Shown piece after piece: positions 49,370 to 59,332 of a stretch of 64,000 bases of DNA (position 1 is the stretch's first letter; each line of letters starts with the position of its first letter). The stretch is from an uncultured Clostridium sp. (GTDB lineage: Bacteria; Bacillota; Clostridia; TANB77; CAG-508): the NCBI GenBank assembly GCA_900553125.1, contig USCB01000007.1, positions 1 to 64,000 on the forward strand. The letters run 5' to 3'. A program made the position numbers and the translations under genes. The notes under the pieces were generated by a model that did not search any database, was not told where the DNA came from, and saw nothing but the letters and a program-made list of their open reading frames with translations.

Positions 49370-50518
49370 ATGAAGAAAATGGGAGTATATATACATATAC
49401 CTTTTTGTAAACAAAAGTGTTATTATTGTGATTTTATTTCATATTCAAATAAAGAAGATTATTTTGACAAATATATACAATCCTTAATTGAGGAAATGAA
49501 TAATTTTTTTAATGACAATATTGTAGAAATTGCAACTATTTATATAGGCGGAGGGACTCCATCTCTTATAGATGCCAAATACATAGAAAAAGTTATATCT
49601 GTATTTCAAGAAAAAAATTTATTAAAAAATACAAAAGAAATAACAATAGAAGTAAATCCGGGAACAGTAAATGATGAAAAGCTTAAAATTTATAAAAAAA
49701 TAGGTATAAATAGATTAAGTATAGGACTTCAAAGTACAGATAATAATATGTTAAAACAAATTGGAAGAATACATAGTTATGAGGAATTTTTAACTACATA
49801 TAAATTAGCTAGAAGTGTTGGATTTGATAATATAAATGTAGATTTAATGATAGGACTTCCAAACCAAAAGGTTTCACATATAAAAAATTCTTTAGAAAAA
49901 ATTGTTGAATTAAAGCCTGTAGAGCCAGAACATATTTCTGTATATTCACTAATAGTGGAAGATAATACACCGATTGAAAAAATGCTAAATACCGGTAAAT
50001 TGAAACTTCCAGATGAAGAAATTGAAAGAAATATGTATTGGTATGTTAAAAATTTTCTTGAACTAAATGGATATAAACATTATGAAATATCTAATTTTGC
50101 CAAAAAAGGTTATGAGTCAAAACACAATTTAGATTGCTGGAACCAAAAGGAATATATAGGTTTTGGAGTTGCTGCTCATTCTTATATTGGTGATATTAGG
50201 TTTGGAAATACTGGTAGTATAGAAGAGTATGTAAAAAACTGTGAAAATGGTGAATTTACTAAAAATAGAATTATTGATGAAGTGGAAAATGATGTTTTTG
50301 GTAAAGAACAAGAGTTTATGCTTATTGGTCTTAGAAAAATTGATGGTGTTTCTATTCAAGATTTTAAAAATAAATTTGGAGAGAATCCAATTTTTGTTTT
50401 TAAAGATGAATTGAATAAGTTGGTGGATGATGATCTTATAGTGGTTGATCTTGATAAGATAAGATTAACCAATAGGGGATTGGATTTAGCCAATATAGTG
50501 TGGGAGGAATTTGTATAG
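49370..50518 (+). CDS. hemW: Radical SAM protein HemW
   Basis: A 382-residue HemN-like protein with the radical SAM cluster motif CKQKCYYCDF (CxxxCxxC) near 15-22, then GGGTPS near 65 and the C-terminal HemN_C domain. HemW-type proteins are heme chaperones rather than coproporphyrinogen oxidases. It follows whiA by 16 bp with AAGGAG. Confidence 0.92.
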   Translation: MKKMGVYIHIPFCKQKCYYCDFISYSNKEDYFDKYIQSLIEEMNNFFNDNIVEIATIYIGGGTPSLIDAKYIEKVISVFQEKNLLKNTKEITIEVNPGTVNDEKLKIYKKIGINRLSIGLQSTDNNMLKQIGRIHSYEEFLTTYKLARSVGFDNINVDLMIGLPNQKVSHIKNSLEKIVELKPVEPEHISVYSLIVEDNTPIEKMLNTGKLKLPDEEIERNMYWYVKNFLELNGYKHYEISNFAKKGYESKHNLDCWNQKEYIGFGVAAHSYIGDIRFGNTGSIEEYVKNCENGEFTKNRIIDEVENDVFGKEQEFMLIGLRKIDGVSIQDFKNKFGENPIFVFKDELNKLVDDDLIVVDLDKIRLTNRGLDLANIVWEEFV

Positions 50519-50521
50519 TCA

Positions 50522-50550
50522 TTGACAAATCCCCTAAAACGTTGTAAAAT
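50522..50550 (+). promoter_or_regulatory. lysS promoter
   Basis: TTGACA 50522-50527 and TAAAAT 50545-50550, 17 bp apart. Confidence 0.75.
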
Positions 50551-50591
50551 ATTGATATTCAAAAAAGAGAAAAAAGAAAGGTGATATCAAA

Positions 50592-52091
50592 ATGGCAAAC
50601 GTAAAAGAATTAATGCAAGCAAGAAATGAAAAATTACAAAAAATAGAACAATATGGAATAAATCCACATCCAGAAAGATATGAAACAACACACGAAATAG
50701 GAGCAGCAAGACAATTAGAAGATGGAACAAAAGACATATCAATAGCAGGAAGAATAATGTCAAAAAGAAAAATGGGAAAAATAGCATTTTTAGACTTAAG
50801 TGATGTAACAGGACACATCCAACTAGTAATGAAAAGAGATGACTTCCCAGAAGGAGAGTACAAAAAATTCCATGAAATAACAGATATAGGAGATTTTGTA
50901 GGAGTAAAAGGAGAAATATTTACAACACAAGCAGGAGAAAAATCATTAGAAGTATATAGTTTCGAATTCTTAGGAAAATCATTAAGACCATTACCAGAAA
51001 AATACCATGGACTAGTAAATCAGGAAGCCATCTACAGAGAAAGACACTTAGACTTAATAATGAATGAAGAAACAAAAAAGAAATTCTTATTAAGGTCAAA
51101 ATTCGTAAGACTATTAAGGGAATTCTTAGACAATCATGGATTTATAGAAGTAGAAACACCAGCACTTCAAAATACAGCATCAGGAGCAACTGCAAAACCA
51201 TTTATAGCACACCACAATGCACTAGATAGAGATGTATATTTAAGAATATCACCAGAATTAACACTAAAAAAACTAATAATAGGTGGTTTTAACAATATAT
51301 ATGAAGTAGCAAGAGATTTCAGAAATGAAGGAATGGATGCAAACCATTTACAAGACTTTACAATGGTAGAAGGATATAGTGCATACTGGAACTATGAAGA
51401 CAACATGAAATTTATGAAAGAAATGATAACATATATTTTAGAAAAATTATATGATGGAAACCTAAATATTCAAATAGGAGATAAAGTTATCGATTTTGGT
51501 GGAGAATGGAAAGTTGTTTCATTTAGAGAATTAATCTTAAAAGATTGTGGAATAGATATAGATAAATTTGAAACAGCAGAAAGTTTACTTGCCGAAATAA
51601 GAAATCAAAAAATAGAGTTAGATGCTGAAAACATTGAAAGTTTGGGTAGAGGAAACTTAATAGATCAACTTTACAAAAAAGTAAGTAGACCAAGCATAAT
51701 TGAACCAACATTTTTAATAAAACACCCAATAGATTTATCACCACTTGCAAGAAGTAATGATGAAAATCCAAATTTAACAGATAGATTCCAATTAATAGTT
51801 AATGGACAAGAAATTATAAATGGATATTCAGAGCTTGTAGATGCAAGAGAGCAAGAAAGAAGATTAATAAAACAAAGTGAATTAAAAGCTCAAGGTGATG
51901 AAGAAGCAATGTCAATAGATAAAGAATATATTAGAGCTATGGAATATGGAATGCCACCAATTTCTGGTTGGGGATTAGGTGTAGATAGATTTTTACAATT
52001 CTTAACAAGTAGCCAAAATATTCGTGATGTTGTTTTATATCCTCTTATGAGACCTAGAGATTGGTCAAATGAAAATGATGATGAAGAATAA
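50592..52091 (+). CDS. lysS: Lysine--tRNA ligase (class II)
   Basis: A 499-residue synthetase. OB-fold anticodon domain (about 45-145), then class II motifs 2 (REVARDFRNEGMDANH-like segment near 237) and 3 (GWGLGVDRFLQF near 460). No T-box is seen in the short leader. GAAAGGTG lies before ATG 50592. Confidence 0.96.
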   Translation: MANVKELMQARNEKLQKIEQYGINPHPERYETTHEIGAARQLEDGTKDISIAGRIMSKRKMGKIAFLDLSDVTGHIQLVMKRDDFPEGEYKKFHEITDIGDFVGVKGEIFTTQAGEKSLEVYSFEFLGKSLRPLPEKYHGLVNQEAIYRERHLDLIMNEETKKKFLLRSKFVRLLREFLDNHGFIEVETPALQNTASGATAKPFIAHHNALDRDVYLRISPELTLKKLIIGGFNNIYEVARDFRNEGMDANHLQDFTMVEGYSAYWNYEDNMKFMKEMITYILEKLYDGNLNIQIGDKVIDFGGEWKVVSFRELILKDCGIDIDKFETAESLLAEIRNQKIELDAENIESLGRGNLIDQLYKKVSRPSIIEPTFLIKHPIDLSPLARSNDENPNLTDRFQLIVNGQEIINGYSELVDAREQERRLIKQSELKAQGDEEAMSIDKEYIRAMEYGMPPISGWGLGVDRFLQFLTSSQNIRDVVLYPLMRPRDWSNENDDEE

Positions 52092-52092
52092 T

Positions 52093-52168
52093 TTTGTCGA
52101 ATTTTGTTGAACGATTTTTGGAAAAATTTAATAAAATCTATTGCAAATTTTTGGAATTATAGTATAAT
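52093..52168 (+). promoter_or_regulatory. Antitoxin-RNA promoter C with tandem 0A-like boxes
   Basis: TTTGTCGAA 52093 and TTTGTTGAA 52103, 10 bp apart, then TTGCAA 52141-52146 and TATAAT 52163-52168 (16-bp spacing). Confidence 0.7.
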
Positions 52169-52173
52169 AAAAT

Positions 52174-52270
52174 GACTTATACAATTTTGCTCACTGAATG
52201 AGGGAGATTGATGGTAATAAAATTACCAAAAATAGACATACTTAAGTGGAAAGAAGTATGTCTATTTTTT
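52174..52270 (+). ncRNA. Putative antitoxin RNA of cassette C
   Basis: A predicted RNA of about 95 nt ending at the hairpin AGACATACTT/AAGTATGTCT (52234-52263, T runs on both strands). Its 5' end has GACTTATACAATTTTGC (52174-52190), matching 52397-52413 with one mismatch; that second copy covers the start codon of the opposed peptide gene. A small stem GGTAAT/ATTACC lies between. Confidence 0.58.
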
Positions 52271-52407
52271 ATTATTAATGAAAAAACATTAATAATCTTT
52301 TTTAACACTTTGGCAATTTCATAAATTATTTTTATATTGTTTAAAACTTTATGTAAAAATTTAGAAATGCTTTTGGCGTTTTTTCTCATGTGTTTCGACT
52401 TATACAT
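52177..52407 (-). CDS. Small cationic peptide, putative type I toxin C (stop lost)
   Basis: Starts with ATG 52407, eight bases after AGGAGG: MYKSKHMRKNAKSISKFLHK, then an amphipathic helix like that of cassette B. Compared with B, where VFH is followed by a stop before the terminator, C has one extra T in a T run, so the frame runs on through the hairpin to 52177 (76 residues). If the terminator works, the mRNA has no stop codon. The peptide is therefore either damaged or extended. Confidence 0.5.
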   Translation of the reverse strand: MYKSKHMRKNAKSISKFLHKVLNNIKIIYEIAKVLKKIINVFSLIIKNRHTSFHLSMSIFGNFITINLPHSVSKIV

Positions 52408-52465
52408 TTTTGCCACCTCCTTTCACTTGGAGATAACAATATTATACAGTATAAAAAGTGTAAAA

Positions 52466-52476
52466 TTTGTCGAAAT
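52466..52476. promoter_or_regulatory. 0A-like box at toxin C promoter
   Basis: TTTGTCGAAAT overlaps the probable -35 region of the minus-strand promoter whose TATAAT is the complement of 52441-52446. Confidence 0.45.
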
Positions 52477-52501
52477 TACTGAAAAAGAAAAATAAATATA
52501 A

Positions 52502-52538
52502 AAAAAGACATTTTTGGGCAAAAATGTCTTTTAAAAAA
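52502..52538. terminator. Terminator after asnS
   Basis: AAAAAGACATTTTTG / CAAAAATGTCTTTTA stem, on the minus strand after the asnS stop. Confidence 0.7.
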
Positions 52539-52540
52539 TA

Positions 52541-53932
52541 TTAAAATTCACAATTCTTAGGAGTTCTAGGGAAAGGAATAACATCACGAATATTTTGCAT
52601 ACCAGTTAAATACATCATAGCCCTTTCAAAACCTAAACCAAAACCAGAATGTTCAACACTACCATATTTTCTTAAATCCAAATACCACAAATATTCTTTT
52701 AAATCCATATTAAGTTCTTTCATTCTGTTTATCAATTTATCATAATCTTCTTCTCTTTGGCTACCACCAATAATTTCACCAATACCAGGAGCTAAAAGGT
52801 CAGCTGCTGCAACAGTTTTACCATCTGGATTTTGTTTCATATAAAATGCTTTAATGTCTTTTGGATAATCTGTTACAAAAACAGGTTTATTAAATATTTT
52901 TTCACATAAATATCTTTCATGTTCAGTTTGAAGGTCAATCCCCCAAGAAACTTTGAATTCAAATTCATCATTATGTTTTTCAAGTTCTTTAACTGCATCA
53001 GTATAAGATATTCTTGCAAAGTCAGATGTTACAACATTGTGAAGTCTTTCTAATAATGTATTATCAATGAATTTATTGAAAAATTCCATTTCTTCTGGGC
53101 AATGTTCTAAAACATAAGAGAAAATATATTTAATCATTTCTTCAGCTAAATCCATGTCATCAGATAAATCTGCAAAACTAATTTCTGGTTCAATCATCCA
53201 AAATTCTGCTGCATGTTTAACTGTATTTGAATTTTCTGCTCTAAAGGTAGGCCCAAAAGTATAAACATTTCTAAAAGCTGCACTATATGTTTCAACATCT
53301 AATTGACCACTAACAGTTAGGTGAGCAGGTTTTCCAAAGAAATCTTTAGAAAAATCAACTTGTCCATCTTCTGTTTTAGGAACATTTGCTAAATCAAATG
53401 AATTTACATTAAACATTTCTCCTGCACCTTCTGCGTCACTTGAAGTGATTAGGGGAGTGTGCACATATACAAATCCTCTTTCTTGAAAGAATTTATGAAT
53501 TGCATATGATAAAACACTTCTTACTCTAAATACTGCATAAAATGTATTTGCACGAGGACGTAAATGTGAAATTGTTCTTAAATATTCAAATGTATGTTTC
53601 TTTTTTTGTAATGGGTAATCATTATCACAAACATTAAATATTTTTACACTTTTTGCTTGAATTTCAAAAGGTTGTTTTGAGTTTGGTGTTAATATAAGTT
53701 CTCCTGTTACTTTTATTGATGAACTTATTGTTAATTTTGATAGTTCTTTGAAGTTTGGTAGGTTGTCTGATATTACTATTTGTATATTTTTGAAAAATGA
53801 ACCATCATTTAGTTCTATAAATCCGAAGTTTTTTGAGGCTCTTATTGTACGAACCCATCCTTCTAGTGTTATTTCTTTGTTTTCATATTCTTTTGTGTTT
53901 TTATATAGATTTTTTACTATTAATTTTTCCAT
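52541..53932 (-). CDS. asnS: Asparagine--tRNA ligase
   Basis: A 463-residue class II synthetase: OB-fold anticodon domain (about 15-110, [19 protein letters not shown]), motif 2 near [21 protein letters not shown] split around residue 215, and motif 3 [15 protein letters not shown] near 435. ATG 53932 is used because GGAGG lies just upstream; longer readings would run into the preceding terminator. Confidence 0.95.
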   Translation of the reverse strand: MEKLIVKNLYKNTKEYENKEITLEGWVRTIRASKNFGFIELNDGSFFKNIQIVISDNLPNFKELSKLTISSSIKVTGELILTPNSKQPFEIQAKSVKIFNVCDNDYPLQKKKHTFEYLRTISHLRPRANTFYAVFRVRSVLSYAIHKFFQERGFVYVHTPLITSSDAEGAGEMFNVNSFDLANVPKTEDGQVDFSKDFFGKPAHLTVSGQLDVETYSAAFRNVYTFGPTFRAENSNTVKHAAEFWMIEPEISFADLSDDMDLAEEMIKYIFSYVLEHCPEEMEFFNKFIDNTLLERLHNVVTSDFARISYTDAVKELEKHNDEFEFKVSWGIDLQTEHERYLCEKIFNKPVFVTDYPKDIKAFYMKQNPDGKTVAAADLLAPGIGEIIGGSQREEDYDKLINRMKELNMDLKEYLWYLDLRKYGSVEHSGFGLGFERAMMYLTGMQNIRDVIPFPRTPKNCEF

Positions 53933-53994
53933 AATATGCCTCCATTGTTTTATTATGGGATTATTATACAAAATTATTAGGAAAAATGCAAGAA

Positions 53995-54021
53995 AAAGCC
54001 ACAAAGTTAATTGTGGCTTTG
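53995..54021. terminator. Terminator between TPR gene and asnS
   Basis: AAAGCCACAA/TTGTGGCTTT stem. Confidence 0.75.
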
Positions 54022-54047
54022 AAAGATTTGTATTTCGAGAAGTGAAG

Positions 54048-55292
54048 TCAAAGGTTTAATGTATTTAAGTGTGAACAATCAAAAGAAATCTTTTGAATTA
54101 ATCTTTCATTGTCCCAAGAATCAATATATGATGCGAGAATTTTATTTTCTCCTATGATACCAAGAAATAAATCAAGAAGTTCATTGATGTGATTTAAATA
54201 AGTATCGTCAGGAAAGTCCTTGGGCGTTCTTTCTATCTCTCTTAGCCTACGTAGTATTCTTGGTACATGCCGTAATTCCATAGGTGGCAATTTTTTTATA
54301 TTGGTTAGAAATGCATTAGAGTTACTGATTTGAAATATCTTTAAAATATCTTTAAGATAGTTCTCAGCAGTAGTATATTCATGATGTTCGTAAGAATAAT
54401 TCGCTTCATTAAATAAAGCTCTATAGTTTAAAGGATTCATTTTTATAGCCTCTTTAAATTCAATGTCAGCTTGTACAACTTTATAATGGCTTTCATAAAG
54501 CAATCCTAAACGGTTTAGATGGGTACTTTTGCAAAATGGAATTTTACAGTAATTGAGAGAAGCTCTTTCATCCATAATACCAAGGGACTTATATTCATAT
54601 GATTGCTCAGCTATTAGTGAAGACAAGTGATATACAGTATAAAAATTATAATTAGATTTTCTATATATTTCGTCTGTTTTTTTAATCATATTATAGCTAT
54701 CAAATTCCATATATTTACCCAGAATTTTATCACATAACCAATTTATTTTATAGCAACAATATATAGTTGCATACTCTAAATGTTCCTGAGCAACTAAAAA
54801 GTCATTATAATTAATGTTTTCAGCATATTGATTTAATTCCTCAAGGACGTTTTTCCATTTTTTGTAATGCTCTAAGCCGTGTTCTTTCTTTTGGTTACGT
54901 GTATCTATTTTAACTATCAGAGGAGATTGTATGCATAAAACAGGCATCAAATTATACTTATAGTATACATTGATTAAAAATTTAATTACCTCAGGCATAT
55001 CCACTGATGTTTCTACACCATCAAATTTGCCATCCTGAAAACCTATACTAATGCTATTGCGTGCAAGATGATTAAATCTGGATTTAAATTTTTCAGTCGT
55101 ATCATTGATATAAATAATCATATCAAAATGATTTGAGCTTTTTTGAAAAATATCGTTAATATTATTATCTAATTCATTGTAGACATGAATATAATAAGAA
55201 AATCCAGTCCACTTAAAAAAAGATTCAATAAACATCCCAGCTGCATAGTCATCTATAGAATGAACTACTGCAATTTCCAATAAGTCCCTCAT
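54048..55292 (-). CDS. Orphan protein with TPR-like region, probably acquired
   Basis: A 414-residue protein. The first ~130 residues look like an alpha/beta domain ([30 protein letters not shown]); the region around 245-320 has TPR-like helices ([21 protein letters not shown]). I do not recognise the family. Codon use is less AT-biased than its neighbours, and it is the only gene with an internal CGG (54270-54272, minus strand) read straight through as Arg; a +1 shift there would stop the chain ten codons later. This suggests recent gain from another genome. GCGAGGTG lies before the ATG. Confidence 0.55.
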   Translation of the reverse strand: MRDLLEIAVVHSIDDYAAGMFIESFFKWTGFSYYIHVYNELDNNINDIFQKSSNHFDMIIYINDTTEKFKSRFNHLARNSISIGFQDGKFDGVETSVDMPEVIKFLINVYYKYNLMPVLCIQSPLIVKIDTRNQKKEHGLEHYKKWKNVLEELNQYAENINYNDFLVAQEHLEYATIYCCYKINWLCDKILGKYMEFDSYNMIKKTDEIYRKSNYNFYTVYHLSSLIAEQSYEYKSLGIMDERASLNYCKIPFCKSTHLNRLGLLYESHYKVVQADIEFKEAIKMNPLNYRALFNEANYSYEHHEYTTAENYLKDILKIFQISNSNAFLTNIKKLPPMELRHVPRILRRLREIERTPKDFPDDTYLNHINELLDLFLGIIGENKILASYIDSWDNERLIQKISFDCSHLNTLNL

Positions 55293-55473
55293 TTGTATTC
55301 ACCTCGCTTTTCTTTAATTGTTATCTTTTTCCGAAATACAATTGTCTTCATACAAAAGACTCCTTTCTTTTTTATTTTTCCAAAATATAATTGGAAATTA
55401 AACTGTATTGTTTGTATGGAAAATTATATCATAAAAATAATTAATATGCAACAGAATATGTAAATAATTTCGC

Positions 55474-55513
55474 ATTGGGGACGGTTCTTTTCGCGAAAAG
55501 AACCGTCCCCAAT
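55474..55513. repeat. Perfect palindrome, GGGGACGGTTCTTTT type
   Basis: 20-bp arms around CGCG; nearly the same core as at 48376. It lies just after the spoIVA stop (minus strand). Confidence 0.92.
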
Positions 55514-55519
55514 CAAAAA

Positions 55520-56999
55520 TCACAAAATAATACAAATCAATCCGCCACTACCTTCATTCACAATTCTCTCCAAAGTTTCTTGAAGTTTAACTTGAGCTTC
55601 TTCAGGCATTTTAGCAAGTTTGGCTTGTAAGCCCTCATTAACAAGTTCATGTAAGCTCTTACCAAAAATATTAGAATTCCAAATCTTTTGAGGGTCACTT
55701 TCAAATCCAGAAAGAAGATAATTAACCAATTCTTCAGACTGTTTCTCAGAACCAACAATAGGAGAAACCTCAGTTTCAATATTAGCTTTAATGATATGAA
55801 GACTAGGAGCAGTAGCTTTTAACTTAACTCCAAACCTAGAGCCCTGTTTAACCATTTCAGGTTCTGCTAAAACAAGTTCATCAATTGAAGGAGTAACAAT
55901 GCCATATCCTTTACGATTTACTTCATCTAAGGCTTCAGCAATTTTATCATATTTCTTTTTAGTAGAGGCAAGAGTATTTATTATAGCAAATAAATCAGCC
56001 TCATTAGTAATTGTAACACCAGTCATTTGAGTTAAAACCTGATAGAATAAATCATCTTTTAAGGTAATACTTACATTAATTCTTCCAGTTCCAAGTTCAA
56101 TATTATCAATTTGAGTTTTGGTTATAATATTAGTTTGGTTTATTGAGTTGCTGCATGTAGATGCCTCTTTTAGTAATGATATATTGTCAAATGCACCTTT
56201 TACACTTTCAAATAACTCTTGTTTTAATGGATGAGAAAAATCCAATCCATTAATCCATTTAGGAAAAGAAAAATTAACTTGACTAACAGGAAACTCATAT
56301 AATATTTTAGAAAAAATATTAGTAATATCTGAAATATTTAACTCAGCACAATTTATAGGAAGAACAGTTGAATTATATTTTTCACATAAATTTGCAGCCA
56401 AATTTTTAGTATCTGAATTTTCTGGATGTTCAGAATTAAGTAAAATAATAAAAGGTTTATTAATCGCTTTTAATTCAGAAACTACGCGTTCTTCTGCTGA
56501 AATGTAATCTTCTCTAGGTATTTCTGTGAAGCTTCCATCTGTTGTAATTAAAATACCAATTGTAGAATGCTCCTCAATAACTTTTTTAGTACCAATTTCA
56601 GCAGCTTGCTCAAATGGAATTTCCGTTTCAGACCAGGGAGTTTTGACCATCCTAGGTTTATCATCTTCAAGATATCCGATACTATTAGGTACTAGGTATC
56701 CTACACAATCAACTAAACGTGTTTTTAATTTTAAATTATTATCTATTGTAATTTCGATAGCCTCATTTGGAACAAATTTTGGCTCTGTCGTCATAATTGT
56801 TTTTCCACCTGCACTTTGAGGCAGTTCATCTTTGGCACGTTCCTTTTTGTAATCATTATTGATGTTAGGAATTACGAGTAAATCCATAAATTTTTTTATA
56901 AAAGTGGATTTTCCGAGTTCTAACAGGTCCTACAACTCCAACATATATGTCACCTTGAGTCCTTTTTGCAATATCTTGGTATAATCCGAGATTTTCCAT
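55520..56999 (-). CDS. spoIVA: Stage IV sporulation protein A SpoIVA, +1 shift at CGG
   Basis: The ATPase that builds the basement layer of the spore coat. The start MENLGLYQDIAKRTQGD lies in a separate frame from the rest. Skipping the C of the CGG (complement of 56913-56915) gives GVVGPVRTGKSTFIKKFMD, the Walker A motif of SpoIVA. Total length is 492 residues, as expected for the family. The C-terminus GSGGLICIIL is complete. Without the shift only about 28 residues plus a stray tail are made. A sigma-E-like promoter lies upstream and AGGAGG before the ATG. Confidence 0.93.
56913..56915 (-). other. In-frame CGG, inferred +1 recoding site 7
   Basis: ACT CGG AAA ATC versus ACT (C) GGA AAA TCC; the latter gives the P-loop RTGKS of SpoIVA. 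Confidence 0.78.
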
Positions 57000-57045
57000 G
57001 TTTTTACCTCCTATGTACAAAAAATAGTTGTACTTGCTTTTAGTA

Positions 57046-57074
57046 ATTTATATGAAGTAGTTTTTGCTTTATGA
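57046..57074 (-). promoter_or_regulatory. Sigma-E-like promoter of spoIVA
   Basis: On the minus strand TCATAAA, 13 bp, CATATAAAT, the same arrangement as before the cwlJ-like gene. spoIVA is a known sigma-E gene in Bacillus. Confidence 0.6.
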
Positions 57075-57175
57075 CAAGATTAAAATAGTTTTTTAATTGA
57101 CTTATTTTACACAAGTATGCTATACTAAAAATGTTGTCAAAAGAATAACTTTAAATAAAGGGAAGGGATATAAAT

Positions 57176-58816
57176 ATGAAAATAATATATAATTCAGAAG
57201 AAAGAGAAATTGTGAAAAATGAAACTATAAAAGAGGTCTTTAAAGAAGAAATTGAAAAAAGTGAAATTCCAATTATTGGAGCGAAATTCAACAATGAATA
57301 TCAAAGATTGGACTATTGTTTAGAAAATGACGGAACAGTAGCACTTGTTAATATTGCAACACAAGGTGGAATGAAAATATATAGAAGAACACTTATATAT
57401 ATAATGGCTAAAGCATTTAACAAATTATATAAAGATGCAAAAATAAGAGTTAATTATCAACTTGCATATTCAATGTTTTGTTCTATAGATAATATGGAAG
57501 TAACAACAGAAATTTTAACAAATGTAGAAAATGAAATGAGAATAATAATTGAACAAAATTTACCAATAATTCAAAAGAAAATGACAAGAGAAGAGGCAGA
57601 AGAACTTTACAAAAAAGAGGACTCATCAAGAGGAAGATTACAATTAGATTTAGAAAATAATGAAACGATCAACATGTACTATTGTGAAGATTATTATAAC
57701 TATATATATGAAGATATAGCCATAAATACAGGAATTACAAAGGTTTTCGATTTAGTTCAATATGATGATGGATTTTTACTAAGATATCCAAGTAGTAGTA
57801 ATCCAAATACATTACCACCATATGAAGAAACAAAAAAATTACATTGGGCTTTAGACGAATATAATGATATACACAAAATATTAGATGTAACAACAATTTA
57901 CAAATTGAATAACATCATAAAAAATGGAAATATAAAAAATCTAATAATGCTAGAAGAAGCTTTACATGAAAAGAAAATAGCCCAAATAGCAGATAAAATC
58001 GCAGAAAGAAAAAATGTGAAAATGGTACTAATTGCTGGACCATCATCTTCAGGAAAGACAACATTTGCACAAAGACTAGGATTACAACTTAAAATAAATG
58101 GATTAAAACCAGTTACAATTTCAGTAGATAATTATTTTGTGGAAAGACCCCAAACTCCACGAGATGAAAGTGGAGAATATGATTTTGAAAACATAGAGGC
58201 AATAGACTTAGAATTATTTAATAACCATTTAACAGCATTGTTAAATGGAGAAACAATTGAATGTCCAGAATTTGATTTTTCTGTTGGAACAAAAAGATAT
58301 AAAGGAAAAACAATGCATTTGGCAGAAGATGAAATTTTAGTTATAGAGGGAATACATTGTTTAAATGACAAACTAACATCTCAAATACCAAAAGAAAATA
58401 AATATAAAGTATATATTAGTGATTTAACAGTACTAAATATGGATAGGATAAATAGAATTTCTACAACAGATTCAAGATTGATAAGAAGAATTGTGAGAGA
58501 TTATCAATTTAGGGGATATAGTGCAGAACATACTTTAGATTCATGGCCAAAAGTTAATAGAGGTGAAAGAAGAAATATATTCCCATATCAAGAAACGGCA
58601 GACAGTATTTTTAATACTTCTTTAATTTATGAAATTGCAGCTCTAAAAAACATTGCAATGCCATTATTACAAGCAATAACACCAGAAAAAAAAGAACATG
58701 CAGAAGCTATTAGATTAATTAATATATTAAAATATTTTGAGCCAATACCTTCAGAATATGTGCCAGCTAATTCTTTACTTAAAGAATTTCTTGGTGGAGG
58801 ATATTTTGAGTATTAG
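57176..58816 (+). CDS. Nucleoside (uridine-type) kinase with TGS-like N-terminus
   Basis: A 546-residue protein of the Clostridia 'nucleoside kinase' type. The N-terminal ~200 residues resemble the TGS and editing-like domains of threonyl-tRNA synthetase. The C-terminal part is a uridine kinase/phosphoribulokinase domain with P-loop AGPSSSGKTTF near 286 and YDFENIEAIDL near 335. It is expected to phosphorylate a nucleoside; the substrate is not determined. GGGAAGGG lies before ATG 57176. Confidence 0.85.
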   Translation: MKIIYNSEEREIVKNETIKEVFKEEIEKSEIPIIGAKFNNEYQRLDYCLENDGTVALVNIATQGGMKIYRRTLIYIMAKAFNKLYKDAKIRVNYQLAYSMFCSIDNMEVTTEILTNVENEMRIIIEQNLPIIQKKMTREEAEELYKKEDSSRGRLQLDLENNETINMYYCEDYYNYIYEDIAINTGITKVFDLVQYDDGFLLRYPSSSNPNTLPPYEETKKLHWALDEYNDIHKILDVTTIYKLNNIIKNGNIKNLIMLEEALHEKKIAQIADKIAERKNVKMVLIAGPSSSGKTTFAQRLGLQLKINGLKPVTISVDNYFVERPQTPRDESGEYDFENIEAIDLELFNNHLTALLNGETIECPEFDFSVGTKRYKGKTMHLAEDEILVIEGIHCLNDKLTSQIPKENKYKVYISDLTVLNMDRINRISTTDSRLIRRIVRDYQFRGYSAEHTLDSWPKVNRGERRNIFPYQETADSIFNTSLIYEIAALKNIAMPLLQAITPEKKEHAEAIRLINILKYFEPIPSEYVPANSLLKEFLGGGYFEY

Positions 58817-58909
58817 GGATCACTAGGGTCGGTTCTTTTTTGTCCCATTTGAGCAAAATTATTTTGATAATTGAAAATGGGACCAAAAAGAACCGACCCC
58901 AATGGTCCC
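58817..58909. repeat. Palindromic repeat, GGGTCGGTTCTTTTT type
   Basis: Arms GGGTCGGTTCTTTTT / AAAAAGAACCGACCC with outer GGGA/TCCC pairing and a loop of about 28 bp. Confidence 0.85.
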
Positions 58910-58927
58910 AAGAAGGGAATTGACGTT

Positions 58928-59242
58928 ATGCAAAGAAATTTTACAGTAATAGACGAAGAATTTATATGTGAAAATTGTGGAAAAAAAGTACCCAAACTTG
59001 GATATTCATGTAGAAACCATTGTCCATATTGTTTACATTCTAAACATGTTGATATAAACCCAGGAGATAGACAAGAAAAATGTAAAGGAGATTTGGAGCC
59101 AATTGGGTTGGAAATTAGCAATAAAAAAGGATATGTTATTATATTTAAATGTAAAAAGTGTGGAGCTATAAGAAAAAATAAAGCAGCTGAAGATGATGAT
59201 ATGAATTTAATAATAAAACTTAGTAGTAAACATGAAATATAA
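58928..59242 (+). CDS. RNHCP domain protein
   Basis: A 104-residue putative zinc protein with the naming motif RNHCPYCLHSKHVD near 33 and three further CxxC-type pairs (CENCGKK, CKKCGA). The RNHCP family is of unknown function. ATG 58928 follows AAGGGA; an upstream start lies in the palindrome. Confidence 0.85.
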   Translation: MQRNFTVIDEEFICENCGKKVPKLGYSCRNHCPYCLHSKHVDINPGDRQEKCKGDLEPIGLEISNKKGYVIIFKCKKCGAIRKNKAAEDDDMNLIIKLSSKHEI

Positions 59243-59332
59243 GAAATAATTTACGCCATAGATGAAAAATAATACTTGTTTTGTTAAAAAAATATGGTAT
59301 ATTTTAATCCTAATAAAAAGGAGGGATTTCTA

